A stretch of 64,000 nucleotides of DNA from Dromiciops gliroides (GCF_019393635.1 NC_057861.1:55255532-55319531); one strand, 5' to 3'; shown: positions 1-11,282, counted from the first letter of the stretch. Numbers and translations: made by a program. Notes: generated from the letters alone by a model not told the origin.

Positions 1-400
1 AGACACTGTGGAGCACTTAGAGCTTGGTCAGACATCAAAGATGGCAAGGTTATCCACTGCATCCCTGGCCATTGCCAGTCATCCTGACTTTTATCTTGCC
101 ACTGGACTTGATGACTCTGGAAGAAAGAGCAAGATGACTTTGTGTAACTCTGCCTAACTTAAATCCAATTCATGTTGGAGTCAAGACATCACCCTGTGAT
201 GTCGCTGGGCCTCTTCAAAAAAAATAGTTGTTTGTAATAGAAATGGAAGCTAACAAACCCTCTGCACCTCTGCCAGATGTTAAAATCTAGGCTGGGCTGG
301 GTGGACTATGGGCCATCCCAAGGGGCTAATGCTGATCAAGGCTTCTCACACTTGGTCCTGGGAAAGGAGAAAAATCTTTTCTTCCACAAAGTACCTTAGA
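1..400. other. Probable old interspersed repeat plus unclassified sequence
   Basis: The stretch AAGATGGCAAGGTTATCCACTGC ATCCCTGGCCATTGCCAGTC resembles a repeat I recognise from mammals but cannot name. No gene signal; 3' parts of DIRAS1 were looked for and not found. Confidence 0.35.
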
Positions 401-410
401 TACCCTATGA

Positions 411-541
411 CATAGTGGATAAACCACCGGTCCTGGATTCTGGAGGACCTGAGTTCAAATCCGGCCTCAGACACTTGATACTTATCAGCTGTGTGACCCT
501 GGGCAAGTCACTTAACCCTCATTCCCCCACCCCCACCCCCC
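411..541 (+). mobile_element. Marsupial CORE-SINE, 5'-shortened and diverged
   Basis: CATAGTGGATAAACCACCGG, GAGTTCAAATCCGGCCTCAG, GTGACCCTGGGCAAGTCACT, with a C/A-rich tail. The SINE head is missing or altered. Confidence 0.85.
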
Positions 542-706
542 AAAAATGCTCTATGACAGGTAAGCTGACAGGAGAACCTATAGGAAATGCCCTTTGGACT
601 ACAGCTCTTGGCTTTGAATGACCAGGCCCTGAGTCTGTAGTCTGTGAAGGGAACTCACACTTTTTTTTCCTGGGAGAAAGACTAAATTGCTGGAGACTTT
701 CTGTAA

Positions 707-708
<2 letters not shown>

Positions 709-760
<52 letters not shown>
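709..760. repeat. TG microsatellite
   Basis: About 25 uninterrupted TG units. Produces spurious Thr/His open frames on the minus strand. Confidence 0.97.
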
Positions 761-762
<2 letters not shown>

Positions 763-880
763 CCATTGTGAGGAGAGGGGAGGTGAAGTGAGCTTGGGTC
801 AAAACTCAAATGCTGTGAGGTCACCCACTCTCAGAGGAGAGTACCCTCCTTAATAAGCCTATATAAAATTATAATATCTG

Positions 881-1025
881 GGGGCAGCTAGGGGGCGCAG
901 TGGATAGAGCACCGGCCCTGGAGTCAGGAGGACCTGAGTTCAAATCCGGCCTCAGACACTTAACACTTACTAGCTGTGTGACCCTGGGCAAGTCACTTAA
1001 CCCCAATTGCCTCACTAAAAAAAAA
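881..1025 (+). mobile_element. Marsupial CORE-SINE, type A, with 15-nt target duplication
   Basis: Full-length: GGGGCAGCTAGGGGGCGCAG start, GATAGAGCACCGGCCCTGGA, CTTAACACTTACTAGCTG, CCCCAATTGCCTCACT and poly(A). Exact AAATTATAATATCTG copies at 866-880 and 1026-1040 mark a recent L1-type insertion. Confidence 0.97.
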
Positions 1026-1079
1026 AAATTATAATATCTGAAAAAGGCCTTAAGATATCATCTAATGCTTCTAGTACTA

Positions 1080-1200
1080 CCCATTCATTTTACAGAAGAG
1101 GAAATTGAGATCCAGACGGGAAGATACTCGTCAAAGGTCAAACAGCTAGTAAATATCAAAGCAGGAATCTGAACCCAGCCTCTCCCTAATAAGTTATCAT
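1080..1200 (-). mobile_element. MIR-type fragment
   Basis: CATTTTACAGAAGAGGAAAT TGAG then GGTCAAACAGCTAGTAAAT: reverse-oriented MIR tail and core. Confidence 0.65.
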
Positions 1201-1296
1201 CTCCTTTGCTCTGTCCATTGTCTTACTACACCAAGGAAGCTGCCCTATGGGCTATAATGATGACGTTGCCGTTGTTGTTGATGATGATAGGTGCCT

Positions 1297-1356
1297 AGAT
1301 GGATGGATGGATAAAGACAGACAGACAGACAGACAGACGGATGGATAGATAGATAT
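1297..1356. repeat. Compound tetranucleotide microsatellite
   Basis: (GGAT)n, then (GACA)n, then (GGAT/GATA)n. Confidence 0.93.
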
Positions 1357-1359
1357 TGT

Positions 1360-1560
1360 TTATATAGTATGGACTCTGTGTCGGGCACAGTGCTAAGCAT
1401 TTTACAAACATTATCTCACTTGATCCTCACAACAGCCCTGCAAAGAAAGTGCTGTTATGGTCTTCATTTTAGAGATGAGGAAACTGAGGCAGACTGAGGT
1501 GAAGTGAGTCTTCCTGAGTTAAGCCCCTGTGCTCTGTGCAGCACCACCCAACTGCTCAAA
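1360..1560 (-). mobile_element. MIR-type SINE
   Basis: AGTGCTAAGCATTTTACAAA, CATTATCTCACTTGATCCTC, GATGAGGAAACTGAGGCAGA: long MIR 3' part in minus orientation. Confidence 0.7.
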
Positions 1561-1599
1561 AGAACTAGAGGAAGGCGCCTGAAGGCGCCTCCTAGTCAA

Positions 1600-1790
1600 A
1601 AAAATCTAGATTCAAGACCACTTTGCCACTAATTTACTTTGCAACTTCCAGAAAATCATTTTCCCTCTCTGAGCCTCAGAGAGGCTTCTCATCAATATGG
1701 GGGAAATGATACTCATATGCTCCCAGAGAAAGGTATTTTTTGAGGGTTGATGGGTGCAAAGCACTTTGTAAACTGTCAGTTTATCTTGTT
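1600..1790 (+). mobile_element. MIR-type fragment
   Basis: CCCTCTCTGAGCCTCAGAGA, then TGCAAAGCACTTTGTAAACT: diverged MIR in plus orientation. Confidence 0.5.
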
Positions 1791-1913
1791 TAGCCCTTCA
1801 TTTGATAGTTGGGGGAACTAAGGCCTAGAAAAAAAAAAAAAGGAACTTGCCTGGGGGCACTTGCTGGTAGAACCACTCTAGTGATGATACAGGGACTAGA
1901 AATTGGGCTTCTT

Positions 1914-2050
1914 CTTCTTTTTTTGCAGGACAATGAGAGCCCAGGGTCACACAGCTAGTATATGTGTCAAGTGTCTGAGGCTGAATTTGAACTCAGGTAC
2001 CCCTGACTCCAGGGCTGGTGCTCTATCCACTGCATCACCTAGCTGTCCCA
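1914..2050 (-). mobile_element. Marsupial CORE-SINE with target duplication
   Basis: Bounded by GAAATTGGGCTTCTT (1899-1913) and GAAATTGAGCTTCTT (2051-2065). Slightly diverged copy. Confidence 0.93.
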
Positions 2051-2149
2051 GAAATTGAGCTTCTTGACTCTGTCCCATGATCTTTCCATTATATCAGACT
2101 ATTTCTCTAACTGGAGAAATGTGGTATTGGAAAGAAACTTGGATTTTTT

Positions 2150-2290
2150 TTTTCAGTGAGGCAATTGGGGTTAAGTGACTTGCCCAGGGTCACACAGCTA
2201 GTAAGTGTCAAGTGTCTGAGGCCAGATTTGAACTCAGGTACTCCTGACTCCAGGGCCGGTGCTCTATCCACTGCGCCACCTAGCCGCCCC
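2150..2290 (-). mobile_element. Marsupial CORE-SINE, type A, with target duplication
   Basis: AAACTTGGATTTT at 2135-2147 and 2292-2304 bound a nearly intact reverse-oriented SINE. Confidence 0.95.
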
Positions 2291-2665
2291 AAAACTTGGA
2301 TTTTTAATACCTTGATTATACCTAATTATCACTTTTTTTCCTAGCATTGGTCCTAGACCAATAATTCTTAGCCACAGACTCCCAAGAGATCCATGCAAAT
2401 GGATTTCAGGAGATACATAAACACTTAGACAGGAAAAAAATACATCTTCATTTCAGTAGAAGTGGTTTCCTTTGTAATCCTGTGTATTTTATTTTATGCA
2501 TTTAAAATCATTATTTTGAGATGGGGTCCAAAGGCTTCACCAGACTCCCAGATGGGTCCATGACACAAAGAAGGGTAAAAATCCCTGTTCTCTATTCTCT
2601 AAAACAGTAATTCCCAGCCTGGAGGTCAAGACATTGTAAAGAGGTCCAAGAATTCATATACATAC

Positions 2666-3025
2666 TGTAAGGGGCTAAAATTCTAGCTAGTCTGTCTAAA
2701 ATATCTAATGAGTGGTCGCCAATAAATTATAAGCTTTAGCAAGAGTTTAGACTTTTAAGCATTTATTAAGGAGAAAAAGAATTTGGTGAAGAGAGAGAAA
2801 GAGGCCTAGATTCGGCTGTCTATCTCAGTGAGCCAATGTTTCCAGCTCCTCTCCCCACCGAGGTCCTCCAGAAAAGAGTGAGAGAGCAAGCCTTGCCTCT
2901 TTTATAGACAGTACCCACGAGCAAATGTCACTTCCTGATGCCAAGGAAAACCGCATGGCTTGCCCTCAGATGCCTTCTCCTCATGGTGGAGCTTTCCTGT
3001 GGTAGCTTTCCAGCAGATGGCATCA
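2666..3025 (-). mobile_element. Solo LTR relic (endogenous retrovirus-like), about 360 bp
   Basis: On the minus strand it opens TGATGCCATCTGCTGG and closes TTTTAGCCCCTTACA, with a TATA-like box (TATAAAAG) and an AATAAA signal before the CTTGCTAAAGCTTATAATTT end block. The same family occurs at 41946-42346. No internal retroviral region adjoins. No target duplication could be read. Family unnamed; divergence between the two copies suggests middle age. Confidence 0.7.
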
Positions 3026-3029
3026 TTCC

Positions 3030-3295
3030 AATCATTCCAATACCAAGTACCATTATCTTGATCTTTATTCCAATACAACATAGAGTGTTATTGAGTATAA
3101 TAAATATGCAAACATACATTTGATAAACTGAATAAATGGCATGTCTCACACATGTATTATTATTTTTCAAATATATATAGATGCTATTGTGAATAATTTT
3201 TTAAAATCATCTTAAAAAACCATAATATGCTCTGTAAATCACAGGGACTCAAAGAATATGTCCCACCAAAGGCACAGATTAGAGGCCACATACCA
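3030..3295. other. AT-rich unclassified sequence
   Basis: Nothing recognised. Confidence 0.4.
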
Positions 3296-3299
3296 TATC

Positions 3300-3480
3300 C
3301 TTTGAAGAATGGCTGAATGAATGGAGATGTTGAGGCTGGAGAAGAGAAAACTAAAAAGAGAATGTGACTGGCTTCTCCAAGTATTTGAAGGGTCATTCCA
3401 ACAGTGGAGTGGGCTGTCTCCTAAGATAGTAACATCCTTGGAAGCCTTCAGAGTCAGGATCTCAACAGGCTACGATAATG
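3300..3480 (+). mobile_element. CR1/L3 3'-end fragment
   Basis: GAGGCTGGAGAAGAGAAAAC, TTCTCCAAGTATTTGAAGGG, GTGGAGTGGGCTGTCTCC and TTGGAAGCCTTCA follow the L3 3' UTR order. Confidence 0.7.
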
Positions 3481-3559
3481 GCCTGAATCTAGTTGAATCC
3501 AATCCAACAAGCATTTATTAATTTTTGTTAATGATTAAATTTATTAATATAATAATGTA

Positions 3560-4290
3560 ATATGATAATTTGATGAAATGTGGTAGGGGCAAATGTGAAG
3601 TCTAACACTTATAATGAAAATTAGACAATACTTCCCATGAAAATGAGGTAGGGGTCTTAGGGAACTTCAGGCTCAGGAAAAATAAACAGGGGGCATGACA
3701 TCTCAAAAGACCAATGTAGTCTGAGGCTGCATTAACCCAAGGAGTGTGCCTGGAAAGAGAGGGTGGGGGCGGGGGATGGGAATGGGGATGATGATGGAGT
3801 TCGACTGTCCTTTACCCTCGTCATAGTACATCCATAGTACTATACTCAGTGTTGGCCACTGCATTTGAGGAAAGATGTGGCCAAATGGAATAGTGTCCAG
3901 AAGAGGGTGATCAGGGTGGGGACAGGATGGGAAGCCATGCCACATGAAAACAGGCTGAAAGAACTGAGAATGCTTAGTTAGCTTAGAGAAAAGAAGACTT
4001 AGGGAGATGAGATGGCCATCTTCAGAAGCACGTAAAGGAGGATTAGATTTGGTCTCCTTCACCCAAGAAGGACAAACTAGGAATAGTAGATAGAACCTGC
4101 AGAGACTGATTTCAGCTCCACGTAAGAAAACAATTCCTAAAATGAGAACTGTTAAGAAGGGAAAGGACGGTTTTCGAGAGTTGTGAGTTCCTCATTAGAA
4201 GAGGTTGGAATGTTGTCCAGGAGGCTCCTGTCCATGACACAGATAACTTCTAAGGCCTATCCATCCCAGTTCTGAGGTTCTGTGGCTCAT
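3560..4290 (+). mobile_element. CR1/L3 3'-end copy
   Basis: AAAAGACCAATGTAGTCTGA GGCTGCATTAA, AATAGTGTCCAGAAGAGGGT, GAAAGAACTGAGAATGCTTA and a GTTCTGAGGTTCTGTGG end match the L3 3' region in order. Confidence 0.75.
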
Positions 4291-4299
4291 GTAGAAGCA

Positions 4300-5845
4300 A
4301 GATGACCAACTATTTGTCCAGGATATAGGAGAGGACATCCCTGGATGGGGTGGCAGGCCAGACCAAATGTTCACTAAGGTCCCTTTCTCCCTTGACTGTT
4401 TGATTCTGCTCCTCAAGGATAGCCCTTCCTTCAGTTTCTGAGTGTCCTTCTGGCTTTCTATGCCTCTTTCATACTCTTTTACACCACCCCTTCCCTGCTG
4501 ATGATGCAAGATTATTCTCCTTTGCAAGCCTGCCTTGGGGAATGATTCCCCTGCAGAGATTCTCCTTTGCAATCTTAGCTCCTCCCCTTCCTCCTCCTCT
4601 CTTCAAAGCTTTAGCAGACTCACCCTTGCTCTTGTTGTGAAGGGAAGGGTTTGATGTATATCAGCACATGCCGATCAGTGAAGGGAAGAGATGCCCCACC
4701 AGACTGCAGGTGTTTGGTCAGACACTTGGGGATAGGCCAGGAAGGGGCAGGGAAGAGATGAGCACTTTCATTTTGGAGATGACAACAGTGTTATGGAAAG
4801 GGTGTTTGGGAGGCCTAGCCCAGAATCTCTTCTACATCATTCAAGGATTAAGGCCCAGAATGATAAGAACCTCAGACGAGGATATAAAACCCAACATGGA
4901 TTGGAGCAGAAAGTCCCTAACAATATCCTCCACAAAGGGTCATCTAACCTCTGCTTAAAAACTCCTATTAATGAGAAATTCAATCGTTCCCAAGGCCACC
5001 CATCTAATTCAGACTAGCTTTAATTATTTGGGAGTTCTGCACATCATTCCTAAATTTGCCTCTCTGCTCCTTCTATCCATTGCTCTCATCCTGTCTTCTG
5101 GGACCAAGCAGAGCAAGTCTAATGATACCTCCTCCCCACCATGACAACCCTCCAAATGCCTGAAGACAAAGGCAATTGAGGGTGATGAGTGGAGCCTTGC
5201 ACCTGAAAGCCAGGAAGACAGAATCACACTTAAATCTTGACTTTCTATTAGCTGTGGCGCCCCACCCCACAAGTCACAATCCCAGTGGGCCTAAGATTCA
5301 TCATCTATATAGAACAAGAGATCTAGACTCAGTAGTCTCTGTGGTTCTTTCCCACTTTGATTCTATAATCCTAAATCCCCATACCCCTAACACACCCCAA
5401 AGTCTTCTCTTTTTCAGCCTAAATAACCTCACTTTTTCCAGTTAATTCTCATATGTCTCATATGCCTCTAGTCCCCTCATCACTGTGGCCTCCCTCCTCT
5501 GGAGCTGTGGTTCTCAGCTCCTACCCATAGAGCTGGCCATCTATTCAGACTCCTTCCTTCCTTTTAGTTGAGAAATTTGAAGCTGAGGGATATTAAGTCC
5601 CAAGGACCCTCAGCTCTAAGAACCCCAAAGAGGACAAGTCTCCTACATTCCCAATTCACTAAGGAGTCTGTTGGCTGGCTGGTACTTATGGTCAGCTTCC
5701 TTCCCAACCACACCTTCCCATCTCTGGGGGAGGCACATCTAACAACCATTTTGTGTAAAAAAAAAAAGATTTGGGGGTTTGAGCAGCTTGTATGTTCAAT
5801 ATGAATCAACAGTATGATTCTGGCTAATGTTCTCTTAGGCTAAAT
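4300..5845. other. Unclassified sequence, probably decayed LINE with unique parts
   Basis: Pieces such as GAGAAATTCAATCGTTCCCA and CTCCAAATGCCTGAAGACA look like decayed LINE or retroposon 3' text, but no family could be fixed. No coding evidence. Confidence 0.35.
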
Positions 5846-5849
5846 TAAA

Positions 5850-6400
5850 AGAGGCAGAGTGTTCAGAATGAGGAGGGATGCATGTCAGTGGCACTAGAGC
5901 TGTCAGATGTTCAGTTCTGGGTGCCATGTTTTAGGAAGGCTATTGACAAATTGACGCCCATCCCCAGGAAGGTTATTAGTATGACCAAGATCAGTTGAAG
6001 GAACGGAAGATGTTGAATTTGCAGAGGAGAAGACTGATATCAACCTCCAAGTATGCCATGGGCTGTTGTGTGGAAGACAAATGAGATGGCTCTGCTTAGG
6101 CCCAGAGAACCTAGCTAGCAGCAGCAGGCACGAGTTTCCAAGAGGCAGATATAGGCTTGAGATAAGGAAGAACCTTCTAACAATCAGCTATCAATGGCAG
6201 CTGTCTTAAAGTAGGCTAGGAGGCAGTGAATTCCTGATCAGGAGGCACTCCAAAGGAAGTCAGATGGCCACTTGTCAGGATGCCGTTGAGGAGGTACTCG
6301 CTTGGGTGCTATTCGAGATTCCGAGATCCCTTCAGTTATAAGATTCTGTAGGTGTGAGAACGTGTCACCGTACTCAGAGATGGGCAGTATGGATTTAAGG
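5850..6400 (+). mobile_element. CR1/L3 3'-end copy
   Basis: GTTCAGTTCTGGGTGCCATG, TTTTAGGAAGGCTATTGACA, AGAGGCAGATATAGGCTTGA, AAGGAAGAACCTTCTAACAA and GGCCACTTGTCAGGATG follow the L3 3' UTR closely. Confidence 0.85.
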
Positions 6401-6739
6401 TGCCTCCGCTGCTCCCATCTTCCACGTGACCGGGGCATTCAATGTCTTTGGCTCTCAGGTGTCTCATTTATAAAAGAAGGTTAATGGCTTGTCTTTGAAG
6501 ACAGGGCCTGGACTTGCTGAGCTCCTGAGCTCCCTTCCAGCTTTAAAATCCATGACTGAATTCACTTTGGCCCTGCTGGGCTCAGAACATCCATGCCATG
6601 GGCCAAATGCATTTTTATACAGAACTGAGCAGGGAGAAGCGGGCTGGTGACAGATTTGAGGGTAAGGGGGTGGTCATCAAAGACTTCTCTGTGATACAAT
6701 CACATCAGTCTTCTAAGCATTCTGTTAATGCAGGCTTGG

Positions 6740-7000
6740 GAGAGTGGTAGACATTTATTCCGAGCCTACACAGTGCTAAACACTATGCAGTCATTATCTC
6801 AGTTAATACAATGATCCTGTGTAGTAGGTGCTACTATGATCCCCCTTTTACAGTTGAGGAAACTGAGGCAAACGCAGGTGAAGTGACTTCATGAGGGTCA
6901 CACAACTAGGAAGTATCTGAGGCTGGATTTGAACTCGGGTCTTCCTGAGTTGTGGCCCAGTGCCCTGTGCACTCTGGTGCTACCCAGCTACCTCACAGGA
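6740..7000 (-). mobile_element. MIR-type SINE
   Basis: ACAGTGCTAAACACTATGCA, CAGTTGAGGAAACTGAGGCA and GGTCACACAACTAGGAAGTA in minus orientation. A second fragment follows at about 7030-7120. Confidence 0.7.
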
Positions 7001-7124
7001 TCATAAGAGAACTGAAAGGGGCCTTAAAAACCATCTCATCCGACTCCCTTTTACAGATGCCCAGATGTACCTCACTTGATGTTACCACAGCAGTAAATGG
7101 CAGAGCAGGAATTTAGACTGGGAC

Positions 7125-7558
7125 CTCCAAGGAAGGAGAAAACGGGTGGGTAGGAGGAGAGGGCAGCCAGAGGTGTGTGTGTGGGGGGAGTAAATGTCAG
7201 CTTCCTGCTATGACTGTAACAAGTTAAAGCTCTAACAGTCCTTACAGGAAAGAAATCTGAGGCCTTGAACACGTAAGTGACTGGCCCGAAACAGGATGGA
7301 GAGCAAGCAGCAGAGGCCAGGTTTGCACCCTGCACCTGGGGCCCCTGAAGTCCAGGTCAGGGTTCTCTTCATTGCCAGAGACTCTCTTCTGCTGTAGCAG
7401 ATCCCCAAGACCCAAGCGGCCACCTCAGAGGAAAACTCCCACCTTCATCAGCTGGGTGCTGTCATTTCCAGTGACATATCAGGGGCTGGCAGGCCTTTCC
7501 TGGGGGCCATGGGAGCAGAGGAGGGAGGGAAGGGGAGTGCAGGCCTTGCTGAGCATCC
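7125..7558. other. Low-repeat, moderately GC-rich sequence
   Basis: Only weak MIR-like text at about 7240-7330. No gene found. Confidence 0.4.
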
Positions 7559-7640
7559 CTGCCATGTGGACGGGGCCAGAGTGACTCACATTGATTCTGG
7601 CAGAATGGAAATTAAGATCTGCAGCTGCTATTAATAGCTG

Positions 7641-7723
7641 CCAGGACTGGCTCAGCAGGGACTGAATGAGCAGACTCTTCCTTCTGAGGGGTGCTCATTC
7701 AGAAATGCTGAGCCAGGGCCTGG
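7641..7723. ncRNA. Candidate microRNA-like hairpin
   Basis: Inverted arms 7641-7672 and 7692-7723 around a 19-nt loop. CTGAATGAGCA (7662-7672) pairs perfectly with 7692-7702. TGGCTCAGCA (7648-7657) pairs perfectly with 7706-7715. A GGGA/AAA internal loop separates them, and CCAGG/CCTGG closes the base. This gives about 27 base pairs in 83 nt. The repeat does not extend outward, so long terminal inverted repeats are not seen. Either strand could fold. No transcript evidence is available and no known miRNA is matched. It could instead be a chance palindrome or a remnant of a small inverted-repeat element. Confidence 0.35.
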
Positions 7724-7865
7724 GGGTGGGGGCAGAACACTGCACCATGGGTCTGAGGAGCTGGGAACTCGCCTGCCAGCTTTTCTTCTCCCTCCGAAGG
7801 CTCTGTGCAAGCCTGAAGGCAACTGTGTATTTAGGGAGCAGCCTGAACCTCTAGAGGGACTGAAG

Positions 7866-8620
7866 CGCTCAGACCAAGAACCAACAAGCAGTTATTAAGT
7901 CAGGTACTGTCCTAGGTGCTGAAGATTCCAATACCAAAAATGAAAGCAAATCTGCTCTCCAGGAGCTCACAATCTGTCAGGGGATACAGCACGGATACTT
8001 ATGAGGAGACACGAATGAAATGCCAAATCCGTGTAAGGTGGTTAGGGATGGGGGTGGGGGTACTCACAACTGGGGAGGGATCACTGAGGCTTCCTGTAGA
8101 AGGTGGTGCGTACACCGAGTTCTGAAGGAAGAAAGGAATTCTCTGACGTGGAGGTGAGGAAGGAGGAAGCTCTGGGCTTGGGAGAGTTCCCATGCCAAGG
8201 CCTGGAGATAGGACACTGAGCTGCTTGCCAGTTAGGGCAGCCAGGGAACAGAGGGGAGGACAATTTGGCTGGACTGTAGCGTGGGAAGGGAAGTAATGTA
8301 TAGTGAGACTGGAAAGGTCAGCTGGGGTCACGTTGTGAAGGGCTTTAAGAGGCAAAGAGGGTTTATATTTTATCCTAAAGTTTTGTAATAGGGAATACTT
8401 AGAGTGTATAGGGTAAGGAAATGACATGATCAGACTGTGCATAGAGAAAATCACTTAGGCATCTGTATAAAGGAAAGATTAGAATGGAGAGAGAGATGTG
8501 ACGTAGGGAAGCCCATTAGGAAGCCAATGCCATAGTCTAGTTGAGAGGTAATGAGGGCCTGAACAAAGGTGGTGCCCATGTGAGTGAAGGAGGGACAGGC
8601 TGAGAGAGACATCATGCTGG
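7866..8620 (+). mobile_element. Ancient mammalian interspersed repeat, long copy
   Basis: Opens with AAGCAGTTATTAAGTCAGGT and AGGAGCTCACAATCTGTCAG, then AGGCTTCCTGTAGAAGGTGG, GTTGTGAAGGGCTTTAAGAG, GAAATGACATGATCAGACTG, GGAAGCCAATGCCATAGTCTAG and GTAATGAGGGCCTGAA. This long block order is common in mammals; I cannot name the family with certainty. Confidence 0.6.
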
Positions 8621-8884
8621 CAGAAATGTCAACTGATTGCACACACGGGGAGGGAGCCTGAAAGAATGGTGGTACCTCGGACAGAATAGGAAAGTCTAGA
8701 AGAGAACTTGGCAATAATAGCTTTGCCATTTTCAAAGTGCCCCCACCACAACATAACATGACTGTGGGGACTGTGGGGTGAGTAGCACAGTATTCCCACT
8801 TTACAGATGGGGAAGCTGATCCCAGAGAGAGGAAGTCATGCCCAAGGTTGCACAGGTACTTAATGCCAAGCACCTTCTGGCACC

Positions 8885-9050
8885 TCCACCTCCCTTTTCC
8901 AGCTTCTTTTTGTGTATCATCTTCCCCTATTAGATTCTAAGCTCCTTGAGGGCAGGGACTGTTGTCCTTGTTATTCGTACCCTCAGAGCTCATCACAGGC
9001 ACTGGTATGGAGTAGGGGCTTAGTAAATGTTTATTGACTCGTATTGACTA
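8885..9050 (+). mobile_element. L2 LINE 3' end
   Basis: TTAGATTCTAAGCTCCTTGA GGGCAGGGACTGT, then GTAAATGTTTATTGACT: classic L2 end. Confidence 0.75.
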
Positions 9051-9059
9051 ATGTCTGAG

Positions 9060-9825
9060 TGCTAGAGCTATGGTTCTTTCCAATTCTTAGACTAGGACTC
9101 TATGACCCTGTGATGCCAGCTGCCCTACAGGTGTCCAGATTCATAGTGGCTGCATACAGTGCACATTCCACTTCAGTGTTATGCCCCTCAAATGAAATGA
9201 ACTGAAGGGAAACTGGACCATGGGCTCACTGGTCCAACAGCCAAAAGCTTCCTAATTACTCTCCTTGCCCAGGTAGGAGGACCCCCAAGCAAGGGACAAA
9301 AACAGCTCCTTTGTTTGGAAATCTGGGTCACACAGATCCGGGCTGTGGTTTGCCCAAGACAACACAGGTATGGTCTCAGAAGCAGTCCTGTCCTGTACAA
9401 CGGCCCCCACCTCTCAGAAAGTCCAGTCCCTTTAGTCTGCCTTCTCTAGGCCTGGGCGGACGCTAACTGCTCCTGCGTGTTAGCTTCTGCCCTCTGGCTA
9501 CTGTCAGTACCAGCTGGGTTTCTTCCAACTCTCACTGTCTCTTCCCAGCAGCTTCCTTCCCTGCCTCCTGTTCTATTGGTCAAGCTGGCTCCCTGGAGCC
9601 CTGTTCCTGCTGGACCCTTGGGGTTGGTGACTAAACAGATCTCCTGACTCGGGCATATCTTGGCTCCCTCAGCCAAAGCCTCTGTCATCTCTGACTCTTC
9701 TGGAGAGTGCCTCCCTTCAACTGGAATTCCCTGCCACTACAATCCTGGAAAGAATGCAATCAGGATTATTTATTGCCCTCCTAAAAATCTCTGCTGGCAT
9801 TGATTGGCAATTTTACTGTCCATAC
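9060..9825. other. Largely unique sequence
   Basis: No repeats assigned and no gene signal. Confidence 0.4.
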
Positions 9826-10436
9826 ATAGTTCTGGGTTGCAGTTCCAGGGCAGAGAGGAGTTATGGCGGTTGGTCACAAGGAAGCAGGGGACCTGGCCAC
9901 AGTTCCAAGACAAAGAGGATCACTAGGGCTTGAGGCTACAGGAGAGCAGGGGCCCTTCCTGGGTAAAACCCTGGGTAAAAATAAGAATGTAGACCAGGAG
10001 AGCAGTGACCACACCTCTCCCAGGATCACACCACCCTAAAAGCAACAAAAACTTGGAGACCTCCAGAACTAGCTCTGAAAATGGTAGCACCAAAAAGCCT
10101 GAAACCCAGGACAGTACCTCTCTACCTCCAGGTGAGCAGAGCCCAACTTTAACATCAAATTCAAAGTCAATAAATAGGCTGAAAAAATGAGCAAACAACA
10201 AAGAGAATAATTTAACTATAAAAAGCTACTATGGTGGCAGGGAAGACCAAGAAATAAACTTAGAAGAAGACAACAATGTGAAAACAGCTATAACCTAAAC
10301 CTCAAAGAAAAATGCCAATTGTACCTAAGCCCAAAAAGAATTCCTGGAAGAGTTAAATAAAGAGATAAGAGTGATAGTGGAAAAACAGGGGAAAGAAATG
10401 AGAGTGATGCAAGAAAATTATGAAAAGAGAATTAAC

Positions 10437-10597
10437 AGGGGCAGCTAGGTGGCACAGTGTACCAGTACCTGCCCTGGATTCAGGAGGATCTGAGTTCAAA
10501 TCCGGCCTCAGATACTTGACACTTACTAGTTGTGTGACCTGGGCAAGTCACTTAACCCCAATTGCCTCACAAAAATACAAAACAAAACAAAACAAAA
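10437..10597 (+). mobile_element. Marsupial CORE-SINE inside the L1
   Basis: GGGGCAGCTAGGTGGCACAG start, CCCCAATTGCCTCAC end, A-rich tail. Followed by a short L1-tail-like piece (CTATTTTTACATGTAACTGG) to about 10660. Confidence 0.92.
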
Positions 10598-10715
10598 AAC
10601 CATAAGGGCTAAAACTATTTTTACATGTAACTGGAAAATAATAAAATATTTTATGATAAAAAAAGAAAAGAACTCCTCAAAAAACAGAATTGGCCAAATG
10701 GAAAAAGAGGTACAA

Positions 10716-11063
10716 TGTTTTGCATCACTGAATAAGTATAACCTATACCAAATTGCTTGTTTTCCCAATGAGGGGGCAGAGAAGGAAGGAAGAGAATTTG
10801 GAACTCAAAATTTAAAAAAAAAATGAATGTTATAAACTATTTTTACATGCAATTGGGAAAAACAAAATATTATATTATTTTTTTTTGTTTTTTGTGTTTG
10901 TTTTTTGTGGGGCAATGGGGGTTAAGTGACTTGCCCAGGGTCACACAGCTAGTAAGTGTTAAGTGTCTGAGGCCGGATTTGAACTCAGGTACTCCTGAAT
11001 CCAGGGCCGGTGCTCTATCCACTGTGCCACCTAGCCGCCCCCAAAATATTGTATTTTTAAAAG
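10716..11063 (+). mobile_element. L1 3' UTR insertion inside the older L1 ORF1
   Basis: Bounded by AAAAGAGGTACAA copies at 10703-10715 and 11064-11076. Contains TTTGGAACTCAAAATTT and CTATTTTTACATGCAATTGG of the L1 3' end, with a SINE inside its A-rich tail. Confidence 0.85.
10877..11042 (-). mobile_element. Marsupial CORE-SINE nested in the L1 3' UTR insertion
   Basis: Reverse SINE between AAAATATTATATT (10864-10876) and AAAATATTGTATT (11043-11055). Third level of nesting. Confidence 0.93.
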
Positions 11064-11282
11064 AAAAGAGGTACAAAAGCTCACTGAAGAAAATAATTCC
11101 CTAGAAATTTGAATTGAACAAGTGGAAGCTAATGACTCTGACATATCAAGAAACAATAAAACAAAGTCAAAAGAATGAAAAAATAAAGCAGGGGTGTTAG
11201 GGTGTGTGTGAACTATTTCACCAGAAAACCATCTGAGCTGGAAAATAGATCAAGGAGAAACACTTTAAGAATGATTGGACTA

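Noticed and set aside
599-824. His/Thr repeat frames
   Set aside because: Reverse translation of a TG microsatellite.
7641-7723. Identity as miR-24
   Set aside because: Only the possible seed agrees; miR-24 precursors have a different arm sequence and known locations in other clusters.
7999-8454. 151-codon minus-strand open frame
   Set aside because: Sits wholly within an ancient interspersed repeat in the opposite orientation.
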